NCBI GenBank assembly: GCA_046351215.1
Contig: JAXLYX010000012.1
Span: 62,001 to 126,000, forward strand
Length of the DNA: 64,000 nt
Direction: 5' to 3'
Source of the DNA: JAXLYX01 sp046351215
GTDB lineage: Bacteria; Myxococcota_A; Polyangia; Polyangiales; Houyiibacteriaceae
Both the position numbers and the translations under genes were made by a program. Below are positions 17,100 to 25,457 of the stretch, piece by piece (the stretch's first letter is position 1; the number at the start of each line of letters is the position of its first letter). Under the pieces are notes generated by a model. The model ran no database searches, had not been told where the DNA came from, and saw only the letters and a list, made by a program, of their open reading frames with translations.

Positions 17100-17452
17100 T
17101 CCCCCACGGCGTCGAGATCTTCGTCTCGCTCGACCCCATCGACATGCGCCTCGGCTTCGACCGGCTCGCGGGGCTCGTCGAGGCGACGATGGGCCGCTCA
17201 CCTCGGAGCGAGGCGATGTTCCTCTTCTTCGGCAAGCGCCGCACGTCGCTCAAGATCCTGTTCTTCGACGGGACGGGTCTGTGCATCTTCTACAAGAGGC
17301 TCGACAAGGGCACGTTCCGTCTGCCCGTGCCCGACGGAGACTCGAAGGTGATCGAGCTCGAGGAGCGGGCACTCGACGCGCTGCTCGATGGCATCGACGT
17401 CGATTCGGGACGTGGCGAGAAGGGCCAGGGGACGAAGCGGCGCGTGCACTGA
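17096..17452 (+). CDS. tnpB: IS66 TnpB (Orf2) protein (IS66-B)
   Basis: The 118-aa protein carries the family signature IPHGVEIFVSLDPIDMRLGF and GKRRTSLKILFFDGTG. It differs from the IS66-A copy mostly in the last 35 residues. It overlaps tnpA by 4 bases and is followed by an 84-base spacer before tnpC, exactly as in IS66-A. Confidence 0.95.
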   Translation: MIPHGVEIFVSLDPIDMRLGFDRLAGLVEATMGRSPRSEAMFLFFGKRRTSLKILFFDGTGLCIFYKRLDKGTFRLPVPDGDSKVIELEERALDALLDGIDVDSGRGEKGQGTKRRVH

Positions 17453-17536
17453 TCGGATCGCCGCGCAAGCCGGTCGATTTCGTCCTTCGCCCCCTTCCCA
17501 GGAGCGCGTCTGGATCCTATTCGTGGTCGAGCGACG

Positions 17537-19288
17537 ATGACGGGTCCGGACGAGCCGCAGACGAGTGACGCGGAGCGCGACGCGCTGATCGCCTCGTTGC
17601 GCGCCGAGCTCGCCGAGCAAGCGGCGAAGCTCGCGGACCGCGATCGCCAGCTCGCGGATCAGAAGTCGCAGTACGTCCGTCTCGAGGCGACGTATCAGCG
17701 TCTGCTCGCCGAGATGGCGCTGCTCAAGCGGCGGATCTTCGTCGCGACCGCGGAGCGCGTCGACACGTCGCAGCTCCAGCTCGAGTTCGCTGCGCTGAGC
17801 CGGGAGCTCGATGCGCTCTCGGGGCTCGTCACGATTCCTGACGACGTGACGACCGACGCGCCGACGAAGTGCCCGAAGTGCGGGAAGGTTGGTCCCTGCA
17901 AGTGTCGCACGGCCTCGAAGAAGAAGCCGACGGGCAAGCGCAACATCGCCGAAGCGAATCTCCCCCAGCAGAAAGTCGAGATCCGGGACCCGCTCTTCGA
18001 GCAGTTGGTCGCCGAGGGCAAGGCGGAGCTCATTGGCTTCGACGAGAGCAGCAAGCTTGCCCATCTGGTGGGTGGGCTGGTGCGGGTCGTTCAGCTCGTT
18101 GCCAAGTATCGCGCCGTCAACGGTCGAGGGGAGGCCGAGCTCGAGAGCGCTCCGGTGCCGAAGGAGATCCTTCCCCGATGCCTCGCAGCCCCCTCGACCC
18201 TCGCGCACATCCTGGTGGCCAAGTACTGCGACGGGCTTCCGCTCTACCGAGTCGAGCAGATCTTCGAGCGCATGGGCTTCGGGATCGATCGCGGCACGAT
18301 GTCGCGATGGGTACACGACCTCGGGCAGTACTTCGGCGCGAGCGTCATCCACGCCGCGCACGAGGAAGCGATTCGGACGGCCTTCTGCATCCTGACGGAT
18401 GCGACGGGCTTCTCGATCCAGCCGGGTCCGTCCGAGGACGGCAAGCGGAGGCCCTGTCGCAAGGGGCACTACTTCGTGAAGATCGCCGACCGCGACCACA
18501 TCTTCTACGAGTTCACGCCGCGCGAGACGAGTGAGGTCGTTCGCGCGATGTTCCGCGGGTACGAGGGGTACATCCAGGCGGACGCCAAGAGCGTGTACGA
18601 CGCGCTCTTCCGCCCACCGGACCCGGGAGACGACGAGCACGACGGATGCGCGCGCGTCGAGGTCGCGTGCTGGGCCCACTTGCGCCGCAAGTTCTGGGAA
18701 GCCGCGCTCGCGCAGCAGCCATCGGCGATGGCTGCGCTCGTGCGGATCGGGAAGGTGTTCGAGCTCGACGCTCGATTCCGGAAGGGCAACCCGCCGTCGA
18801 AGATCAAGGAGCTGCGCGCGGCACACCTCGCGCCGCTCGTCGACGAGTTCCTCGCCTTCGCCGAGACCGAGTACGAGAAGGTGAAGGACGAGCGTGGCTC
18901 GCTCCGCAAGGCCTTCGGCTACGCCGTGCGGCAGCGAGAGGCCCTCCGGAGCTTCCTCGAGGACGGTCGGCTTCGCCTCGACAACAACGTGGCCGAGTCT
19001 GCCCTGCGCAAGGTCGTGATGGTGCGCGACGCGGCCCTCTTCGCCGGCAGTGACGAGCACGCCGAGTCCGCCGGCCACGTGCTCTCCCTCATCGCCTCCG
19101 CGCGCCTGCACCGCCTCGAGCCCGAGCGGTACCTCACCGACCTGATCCGCGTGCTTCCCTACTGGCCGCACGACCGCTACCTCGAGCTCGCGCCCAAGTA
19201 CTGGGCCAGCACCCGCGCGCGGCTCCTCGACGCCGAGCTCGAGCGACAGGTCGGTCCGATCACCGTTCCGGACTTCGTCGGCCCCTGA
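17537..19288 (+). CDS. tnpC: IS66 TnpC DDE transposase (IS66-B)
   Basis: The 583-aa protein is the same length as the IS66-A copy, with the same coiled-coil start, a zinc-finger-like CPKCGKVGPCKC, and catalytic Asp, Asp and Glu in LTDATGF, YIQADAKSVYD and NNVAESALRKV. The linker between zinc finger and catalytic domain (residues 100-200) is the most diverged part between the copies. It is probably functional. Confidence 0.95.
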   Translation: MTGPDEPQTSDAERDALIASLRAELAEQAAKLADRDRQLADQKSQYVRLEATYQRLLAEMALLKRRIFVATAERVDTSQLQLEFAALSRELDALSGLVTIPDDVTTDAPTKCPKCGKVGPCKCRTASKKKPTGKRNIAEANLPQQKVEIRDPLFEQLVAEGKAELIGFDESSKLAHLVGGLVRVVQLVAKYRAVNGRGEAELESAPVPKEILPRCLAAPSTLAHILVAKYCDGLPLYRVEQIFERMGFGIDRGTMSRWVHDLGQYFGASVIHAAHEEAIRTAFCILTDATGFSIQPGPSEDGKRRPCRKGHYFVKIADRDHIFYEFTPRETSEVVRAMFRGYEGYIQADAKSVYDALFRPPDPGDDEHDGCARVEVACWAHLRRKFWEAALAQQPSAMAALVRIGKVFELDARFRKGNPPSKIKELRAAHLAPLVDEFLAFAETEYEKVKDERGSLRKAFGYAVRQREALRSFLEDGRLRLDNNVAESALRKVVMVRDAALFAGSDEHAESAGHVLSLIASARLHRLEPERYLTDLIRVLPYWPHDRYLELAPKYWASTRARLLDAELERQVGPITVPDFVGP

Positions 19289-19431
19289 CGCCGCAGGCGC
19301 GTCGCGGAGTGCCCGCCGCAAGAGCAGCTGGCGAGCGCGAGGGCGCGACGGGGGCACGGAATCCATGCGCGAGAGCATGGGCGCCGGCGTCCGTCACGTC
19401 AGGACGGGGCTCGTGCAGCGGATACCTTTCG

Positions 19432-20982
19432 TCAGTTCACGTAGTAGTCGCGACCACGAACGTTCTCGTGATCGAGGGGAGTGGAGACGACGTCGGAGAC
19501 GTCCGTGATGGCGACCTTGTCGAGGCCGTGACGAAGCACCGATTCGACGCTTCGATACGAGCGTGCGCGCGCGGCGACGCATCGGGCGCACGCCGCCTCG
19601 ACGCGCTCGTCGCCGTACTTCTTCGCGAGGCGCAGGATCCCGAGGCAGGAGCGGAATCCCTGCTCTGGGTGGGGCCGTTCGGCGAGGATCGCGTCGCAGA
19701 GTTCGCGCGTCGCCGGACCGAGCTTCGCCGCCCACGACAGGATGCGCGACGGCGTCCATTCGGCATGTTCGCGATGGGAGCGCGGCATGTGCTCGGGCGT
19801 CGTCGAGTGCCGACCTCGTCCGTCTCGTGCGTGCGCGGCGATGCGCCGGCCGCGGAGCTGGATCTCGACGGCGGTCGGCGTCGCGCAGATCCACACGACC
19901 TCGCCCACGTACCGATGCGGAACCGAGTAGAGGCGAGAGCCGAACTCGACGTGGTAGTCGATGTTGACCTTCGCCTTCTTCCACTCGGTGATCACGAGAC
20001 GCTCGTTCGGGAGGGCGCGAAGCTCGGACCGCTCGATCGACTCGAACATCTCGAGACGGCTCTTGCCGTAGTCGCGCATCCGGCGTCGATTCAGGTCGTC
20101 GACGCACTCGCGGATCGCTTCGTTGAGGGCGGCGAGCGAGTGGAAGACCCGGTTGCGCAGTCGGGCGAGAACCCATCGCTGAACCACTTGGACGGCGACC
20201 TCGACCTTCGCCTTGTCGCGGGGCTTGCGGGCTCGCGTCGGCAGGATGGCGGTGCCGTAGTGTTCGGCCATGTTCTGGTAGCTGCGCTGGATCTCGGGCT
20301 CGTAGCGGCAGCTTCGGGTCACGCCGCTCTTGAGGTTGTCGGGGACGACGGCGCGAGCGACGCCGCCGAAGAAATCGAAGGCGCGCACGTGGCTCCCGAC
20401 GAAGTCGTGGACCTTCTGCGAACGCGTCGCCTCGGCGTACGAGTAGTTCGAGGCCCCGAGCACGGCGACGAAGAGCTCGACCTCGATCACCTCGCCCGTC
20501 GTCGGGTCGACGAGGGACGGCTTCTTGCCCGAGTAGTCGACGAACATCTTGTCGCCGGCGACGTGGTGCTGGCGCATCACGAGTCCGCGGCGCTTCACGA
20601 ACGCCCGATAGCGATCGCAGAACGACGTGTACTGGTAGCCGCCCGGATGCTGCTCGAGGTACTCGAGGTGCAGCAGCTCGAGCGTCACGCCGGGGCGAGA
20701 CCGCTCACGATGGATCCACGCGCAGTCCGGCTCCGCGCGAGGGAACGGCGAGCCCGACGAGGAGGTCTCCGGGTACAGCAACACCTCGAGCTCGGCCTCG
20801 CCGAGGTGCATCACATCGGCGAACTGGGCGAGGCCAGCCTCCGACGCCCGCTGCAGGACGTTGACGACCGACGCGGCGCTCACGCCGGCGCTCTTGGCCG
20901 CCTTGCGATTCGAGAGCCGCAGCTCCCATTTCGCTCTCAGGATTTCTCGTACGTTGCGCATAAGCAGTCGCTCGGTCGCCAT
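19432..20982 (-). CDS. istA: IstA-like DDE transposase (IS21-C)
   Basis: The 516-aa protein has an N-terminal HTH (MRNVREILRAKWELRLSNRK, then AGVSAASVVNVLQRA) and a DDE core with D149 (FVDYSG), D215 (VPDNLK) and E261 (KVEVAVQ). The C-terminus contains YSVPHRYVGEVVWI and ends HENVRGRDYYVN, as in IS408-type IstA. The stop lies inside the IS66-B target duplication region, so the whole protein is preserved. It is intact and probably still functional. Confidence 0.95.
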   Translation of the reverse strand: MATERLLMRNVREILRAKWELRLSNRKAAKSAGVSAASVVNVLQRASEAGLAQFADVMHLGEAELEVLLYPETSSSGSPFPRAEPDCAWIHRERSRPGVTLELLHLEYLEQHPGGYQYTSFCDRYRAFVKRRGLVMRQHHVAGDKMFVDYSGKKPSLVDPTTGEVIEVELFVAVLGASNYSYAEATRSQKVHDFVGSHVRAFDFFGGVARAVVPDNLKSGVTRSCRYEPEIQRSYQNMAEHYGTAILPTRARKPRDKAKVEVAVQVVQRWVLARLRNRVFHSLAALNEAIRECVDDLNRRRMRDYGKSRLEMFESIERSELRALPNERLVITEWKKAKVNIDYHVEFGSRLYSVPHRYVGEVVWICATPTAVEIQLRGRRIAAHARDGRGRHSTTPEHMPRSHREHAEWTPSRILSWAAKLGPATRELCDAILAERPHPEQGFRSCLGILRLAKKYGDERVEAACARCVAARARSYRSVESVLRHGLDKVAITDVSDVVSTPLDHENVRGRDYYVN

Positions 20983-21105
20983 CCCAGCCTCCGTCGAGGC
21001 TGGTGCCGCCCAGGCCGCTCTGCCGTCGTTCGCGCCGCCTCCTCGGCCCGAGAGTGATCCGTCCCGGGCGAAGCCGCCGCGGGACCGGACGCCGTTCCGG
21101 ACCGA

Positions 21106-21269
21106 GTGGTCACCATCGCGATCCGGGTGGTCACGATGGCGATCCGCGCGATCACGTTCAGGCGATCCGGGTGGTCACCATCGCGATCCAGGTGGTCACG
21201 ATGGCGATCTCGGTGGTCACGATGCCCCGATCTGGGTGGTCACGATGCGCCGATCTCGGTGGTCACGAT
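21106..21269. repeat. right-end array of eight phased sites in IS21-C
   Basis: GTGGTCAC(G/C)AT recurs at 21106, 21127, 21171, 21192, 21213, 21236 and 21259, with a weaker site (GCGATCACGTT) at 21148. Successive spacings are 21, 21, 23, 21, 21, 23 and 23 bp, two helical turns each, so all sites face the same side of the DNA. Inverse copies occur at the left end. They are likely IstA binding sites and overlap the region where an istA promoter would lie. Confidence 0.8.
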
Positions 21270-21284
21270 CGCGCGGCGCGCGCA

Positions 21285-21994
21285 ACATCGTCACCCTCGA
21301 CGTCGACGGCACGATCGAAGCGGCGTTGCGATCGGTGGGCTTTGCTTTGCAGCCCGATCCGTCGGGATTTCCGTGCGATGCAGTGGAGGATGTCGGCGAT
21401 CCGCACGTGCTCACGGATCGCGAACGCTTCGCGCGCCGAAGGCTCGAAGCCCGGTCGACCTTCGTGAGCCTGGACCGGGAGCAGACGATCCGCGTGTGGC
21501 ATCCACGGGGCACGGTCGCGGAGCCCGCGACGATCCGTCTCGCGCGCGACGACCTGGACGCGACGCTCCGAGCGCTCGAGCGAGCCTGGGCGGAGCACGA
21601 GGCCCGGCGAGCGGCATTCTTGTCCGAGTGGCCAGGCCCCTCGGGCGCCGCCGAGCGCGCGTTCCAGGAGTCCCTGCGCGCCGCCCGAACCGCCGAGCTC
21701 GCTCCGTCGGTCTCGCCCCTCCGCACCTGGGTCGATCTCTTCGCCTCCTCGGATCTCGTCTTCGCCGGTACACGTCTCGCACGAACGGAGCACGACCTCT
21801 GGTGGGCCCTCCGACGACGCGTCGACGCGCGCGCGGCCCGTGCTGCGGACTCCGGTCCGCAGGCCCTCTTCATAGCAGCGGCCGGGACGGCGGCTTCGCA
21901 CGTCGTCGAGAACGACGTCGGGCTCGCCCTCGTGGAATACCCCTCGAATCGCGAGCTCTGGGCGGCGCTGCTTCGGCCCTTCGTCGCGCGCTGA
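21285..21994 (+). pseudogene. 3' part of a hypothetical gene, truncated by IS21-C and IS3
   Basis: The native sequence begins at IVTLDVDGTIEAALRSVGF, right after the IS21-C target duplication, and runs 236 codons to TGA at 21994. The frame is also open through the end of IS21-C, with an ATG at 21245, so an IS-fused product could be made. The protein part has no motif I can name; it is rich in Arg/Ala/Glu helices (LRALERAWAEHEARRAAFL) and ends FVAR. The 5' part of the gene is not found elsewhere in the window, so it was lost when IS3 and IS21-C arrived. Confidence 0.6.
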
Positions 21995-22183
21995 CCGGGA
22001 AGAGGAGCCACCCGCGCGGCGCGAGAACCCGAGCGTGTCGCCGTCGGTCGGCGCCAACCCGTCGGCTGACGCCCAAAGACCTCTTCCCGGGTCGCCGGAG
22101 GAGGAGGCTCACGGCGAACCGATCGAGCTAATCGTGCGGCTCGGGGGGCGGCGCTGCTCGGACGTGCGCTCGCTACGCGGGGG

Positions 22184-22465
22184 GTGCCCGGGATTGGGGA
22201 TCTGCTCGAGTTCCAGGGCGAAGCGATCGAGCGCCTCGAGCGGATCGCCGACGCCCGCGGGCGTGCCAGCGGACCCGAGAAGGTCGCCGCGATGCTCGAG
22301 GTCCTCGGGGAGACCGTGACCCAACGGGACGGCTCGCCCCGCCTGCTCTCGAACCTCCAGCAGCGCGACCTCGCGGCCTTGCTCCAGCTCCGGCCGGAGA
22401 CCGTGTCGCGCGCGCTGCGGCGCATCGAAGCCGGCGAGCCGGAGGCGGGGGACGGCGAGGGCTGA
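22184..22465 (+). pseudogene. CRP/FNR-family regulator, C-terminal fragment
   Basis: The 93-aa frame (GTG 22184) matches only the dimerisation helix and winged HTH of CRP/FNR regulators (LEFQGEAIERLERIADARGR, then QQRDLAALLQLRPETVSRAL). The cyclic-nucleotide-binding barrel, about 120 residues, is missing and no matching sequence stands upstream. It is therefore probably a remnant. A small DNA-binding-only protein cannot be excluded, since the HTH itself is whole. Confidence 0.6.
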
Positions 22466-22509
22466 GGGGCGGGACGTTCGGCGTCGCGGTGGGGCCTCCT
22501 CTTCGCTCA

Positions 22510-22542
22510 GGACAGATTGAAAATGGCATTTACAATCTGTCC
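22510..22542. promoter_or_regulatory. 33-bp palindrome upstream of the AAA_14/DUF4143 gene
   Basis: The arms GGACAGATTG and CAATCTGTCC and the inner AAATG/CATTT pair perfectly around a central G; 15 of 16 base pairs match (one A-A mismatch). The site is AT-rich in a GC-rich setting and ends 21 bases before the ATG at 22564. A TACAAT hexamer (22531-22536), like a -10 element, lies inside it. It is best read as a repressor operator over the promoter; a hairpin in the mRNA leader is the alternative. Confidence 0.65.
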
Positions 22543-22563
22543 ATCGACTCCTATCCTTCTGAA

Positions 22564-23766
22564 ATGATTCGGCGTTCCATGGAGCCACGTCTTCGGGACG
22601 CGGCCCGGACATCCCCCGTCGTCGTCCTGACGGGCCCCCGTCAGTCCGGGAAGACGACGCTCGCCCGCGCCGTGTTTCCGGGGCATGCGTACGTGAGCCT
22701 GGAGCCGCTCGATCAGCGAGCCTACGCGACCGAGGATCCACGGGGCTTCCTTCGTGGCCTCCGGGGAGGGGCCGTCCTCGACGAGGTCCAGCACGTCCCC
22801 GAGTTGTTCTCGTATCTCCAGGAAGAGGTCGACCGGGATCCGACACCGGGACGCTTCGTCCTCACCGGCTCGGAGAACTTCTCGCTCTCGGGTCGCGTCT
22901 CGCAGTCACTCGCGGGGCGCGCGGCGATGCTCGTCCTGCTTCCTCCCACGTACGACGAGCTCCGCGAATTCGAGGACGCGCCGAGCGACCTCTTCGAGCT
23001 CTTGGTGCGCGGTTCGTTCCCGCGTCCCTACGACCGTGGCATTCCATCCCACCGCTGGCTCTCGGATTACGTCACGACCTATCTCGAGCGGGACGTGCGG
23101 AGCGCGCTCGGCGTGACGGATCTCATCGCGTTCCGTTCGTTCCTCGCGCTGCTCGCGGGCCGGACCGCGCAGGAATGGAATGCCTCCCAGCTCGGCGTGG
23201 ACGTGGGCATCACGCACCCGACCGCGACGCGCTGGCTCTCCGTCCTCGAAGCGAGCTATCTCTCGCTGCGCGTGCCGCCCCTCCACCGCAACCTGCGCAA
23301 GCGGCTGGTGAAGGCTCCGAAGGTCCATCTGCTCGACTCGGGCCTCGCCTGCACGCTGCTCGGCATCGAGACCGCCCATCAGCTCGAGCATCATCCCCTG
23401 CGGGGAGCGATCTTCGAGTCCTGGGTCGTCTCCGAGATCCTGAAGACGATCCTCAACGAAGGCGCCACGCCGAGGCTCTTCCACTACCGCGATAAGACGA
23501 AGCTCGAGGTCGACCTGGTCGTGGAGCGTCCGGACCTGCTCTCGCTGATCGAGATGAAGAGCGGCGCCACCTACCAGTCGGGCTTCGCGGACTCGCTACG
23601 CGAAGTGGCGAGGGCTCTCTCGGCCTCGGAGCCTTCGACGCGGATCGCGTCGTACGTCGTGTACGGCGGGGATGCGCGGTACGAGCGCACCGACGTCACG
23701 GTCGTGCCGTGGGCCGAGGTGGGGGCGATCGCTCGTGCGCAAGGGGAAGGTCGCCTCGAAACGTGA
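22564..23766 (+). CDS. AAA_14 / DUF4143 family ATPase
   Basis: The 400-aa protein has an N-terminal AAA_14 ATPase: Walker A GPRQSGKT at residues 24-31, Walker B AVLDEVQ near 69-75, and sensor FVLTGSENF near 97-105. A central winged-helix part (YLERDVRSALGV; THPTATRWLSVLEASYL) follows. The C-terminal DUF4143 domain carries a nuclease-like pattern LEVDLVVE...LIEMKSG. The start at MIRRSM was chosen because the longer frame (22489) would translate the palindrome. Members of this widespread family are of unknown role; many lie in mobile or variable regions. It stands between two truncated regulator genes, in a scar zone. Confidence 0.88.
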   Translation: MIRRSMEPRLRDAARTSPVVVLTGPRQSGKTTLARAVFPGHAYVSLEPLDQRAYATEDPRGFLRGLRGGAVLDEVQHVPELFSYLQEEVDRDPTPGRFVLTGSENFSLSGRVSQSLAGRAAMLVLLPPTYDELREFEDAPSDLFELLVRGSFPRPYDRGIPSHRWLSDYVTTYLERDVRSALGVTDLIAFRSFLALLAGRTAQEWNASQLGVDVGITHPTATRWLSVLEASYLSLRVPPLHRNLRKRLVKAPKVHLLDSGLACTLLGIETAHQLEHHPLRGAIFESWVVSEILKTILNEGATPRLFHYRDKTKLEVDLVVERPDLLSLIEMKSGATYQSGFADSLREVARALSASEPSTRIASYVVYGGDARYERTDVTVVPWAEVGAIARAQGEGRLET

Positions 23767-23980
23767 GCACGACGCCGGCGAGTCGGGAAGCCCGCTGCCG
23801 CAATCGAAGCCGCTTCACTGCCTCGGCGAATTCCTGGTTGGCCTTGCGCAGGCGCGTGTACGCCGTGTTGACGGGGATCTCGAGCACGGCCGCGACCTCG
23901 CGGATCGGCAGCTGTTCGATGCGCGCCATCTGGGAGACTTCGCGCCGTCCTTCGGTGGAGAGACGACGAATGCCCCTCAC
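23696..23980 (-). pseudogene. sigma-70 family region 4 fragment
   Basis: The recognisable part, about 23980-23770, encodes the region-4 HTH of an ECF-type sigma factor: LSTEGRREVSQMARIEQLPI then REVAAVLEIPVNTAYTRLRK. Region 2 is absent; a stop lies just upstream and the neighbouring gene ends at 24011. The C-terminal 25 codons run antisense through the end of the AAA_14 gene, which suggests the original end is gone too. It is a broken gene left by rearrangement. Confidence 0.65.
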
Positions 23981-24010
23981 GAGCAGCGAACGGTCGCTCG
24001 TCTACGCGTC

Positions 24011-25369
24011 TCAGAGCCCGAGCTCTCGCCCCAGCACCTTCTGGACGAATTGCAGCGCCGGACCGTAGCCCTGCGCGATCACGGCTCGGATCCGAGCCTT
24101 CGCGTCCTCCGACTCCCCGCGCCGCGCCGCCGCGGAGAGCGTCGCTCTGTAGGCGTCGACGACGTCCATGCCCGTGAGGTCGAACCCGTATCCCCGCGCG
24201 ATCCAGTGCAGCGCCAAGAGGCCCGCACCCTCGGCGAACGCGGGCTGCGTCTCACCGAAGTCGCGTGCCGCTCGCGTCAGCGTCTTCGGATCGCAAGGCG
24301 TGCGGCGAGCGAGCGCGAGAGCTTCCTCGAAGAGGCCGGCCTCCTTCGCCGCCGCGAACCACTTGCCCTCGTCGCCCGGCGTCGTCGCGACGAGATCGGC
24401 GAGGATCTCTCCCGCGTGCTTGTGAGGGTACTTCTTCGCGACCGCGCGGAACGTCGCGAGGTAGGTACCTCCCTGGTTCGCGACGAGCCCGTACCGACGA
24501 TAGGCCTCCTCCACGAGACCGGACGAGAGTAGGATCCCCTCGCAGGCACGAGCGATCCGTGCGGGATGGTCGCCCGCCCAGCGTCCGTCCTCGGCGTAGC
24601 GGATCGCCTCGGCCTTCTTGCCCTGGGCGGCCAGCGCCTTCACTCCGTACATGCGGAAGTGCCAGATCTTCGGAGCGTGCTCGAGCAGCGCGAGCACCTC
24701 GTCGTAGCGCTCGGCCCTGACGAGGGCGCCGAGGCACGGGACGCACCCCTTGAAGAAGCTCAGCGATTTCGGATCCGGGCTCCACGCGAGCTTCGTGCCG
24801 TCCACGAGCCGGTCCGCCCACGCCGAGGCGACCTCCTTCGACGCGCAGAGCTCGCCCCAGTGGTCGCCGAGCGACTCGATGTAGGGGATCGCGTCGTCTT
24901 GGTAGGCGGTGAAGAGCCGGTCGAGCCAGGCGTCGCGCGTCTTCGGGTCGGCGGGGGCATTCGCGATCAAGGGGACGAGGTCCTCGATCGTGCGGCGCAC
25001 CGCGCTGCCGATCGCGCCGGACGAGCTGTCGACCCGCTCGAGGGCCGGCGAGACCCGCTCGAGGAAGGCGACGGCCCCCTCGGCGGCGAGCATCGGCTGC
25101 TTCTTCCCGATCTTCTGGATCTCGGAGACGGCCTCCTTGATCCGCGTGATGGGCGGCTGGGACTTCCAGCCGAACGCGTGGCGCCGGAAGCTGGCTTTCC
25201 ATCGCCAGGTGTGGGCGGCCTCGCGCTCGACGACGCCATCTTCGACGTCCGGAGTCGCCCTGCGCGATCGTCGGCGTGCGGGGGGCGGAGCAGCGTCGGT
25301 CGGCTCCGTGGCCTTCGGAGCCTTGGCGGAGCTGCGGGGCGTCCTGGATTTCGGGGGCCTCGTGGTCAT
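24011..25369 (-). CDS. helical-repeat (TPR-like) protein, hypothetical
   Basis: The 452-aa protein begins with a basic Pro/Ser-rich segment (residues 1-45). An all-helical body follows, with pairs of helices such as YDEVLALLEHAPKIWHFRMY, GKKAEAIRYAEDGRWAG and LFEEALALARRTPC, which looks like a TPR/HEAT-type solenoid. No signal peptide or TM segment is seen, so it is probably cytoplasmic. I know this layout as uncharacterised proteins of large-genome bacteria. The ATG at 25369 has only a weak GC-rich upstream site. Confidence 0.75.
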   Translation of the reverse strand: MTTRPPKSRTPRSSAKAPKATEPTDAAPPPARRRSRRATPDVEDGVVEREAAHTWRWKASFRRHAFGWKSQPPITRIKEAVSEIQKIGKKQPMLAAEGAVAFLERVSPALERVDSSSGAIGSAVRRTIEDLVPLIANAPADPKTRDAWLDRLFTAYQDDAIPYIESLGDHWGELCASKEVASAWADRLVDGTKLAWSPDPKSLSFFKGCVPCLGALVRAERYDEVLALLEHAPKIWHFRMYGVKALAAQGKKAEAIRYAEDGRWAGDHPARIARACEGILLSSGLVEEAYRRYGLVANQGGTYLATFRAVAKKYPHKHAGEILADLVATTPGDEGKWFAAAKEAGLFEEALALARRTPCDPKTLTRAARDFGETQPAFAEGAGLLALHWIARGYGFDLTGMDVVDAYRATLSAAARRGESEDAKARIRAVIAQGYGPALQFVQKVLGRELGL

Positions 25370-25457
25370 GCCGGGCGGCGTCGTGGGGGGCTACCCGGAG
25401 AGAGCAGGCGGTGGGTCTCGGTGCAAGTCGAGGCTTCGCGCTGCCACTCATTGTCGG

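Larger units (their letters stand above)
16636..19425 (+). mobile_element. IS66-family element B, complete, inserted between istA and istB
   Basis: The element is 2790 bp, the same length as IS66-A, with terminal repeats GTATCCGCTGCACGAGCCCC at both ends. A perfect 8-bp target duplication CTTTCGTC flanks it (16628-16635 and 19426-19433). It lies in the same orientation as IS66-A, about 3.1 kb away, and opposite to the istA/istB genes it separates. tnpA, tnpB and tnpC are all intact. Confidence 0.96.
15777..21284 (-). mobile_element. IS21-family element C, split by IS66-B
   Basis: The element is 5508 bp, about 2.71 kb without IS66-B. Its ends are TGCGCATACCGCGCATCGTG (left) and, inverted, TGCGCGCGCCGCGCGATCGTG, differing by one insertion and a few changes. 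A perfect 6-bp target duplication ACATCG flanks it (15771-15776 and 21285-21290). It encodes istA and istB on the minus strand, both with intact reading frames. It interrupted the gene whose 3' part is at 21285-21994. Confidence 0.95.

Noticed and set aside
22564..23766. AAA_14/DUF4143 protein as a defence or toxin-antitoxin system
   Set aside because: No partner toxin, nuclease or phage-sensing gene is next to it and the family role is unknown; the palindrome alone does not prove it.
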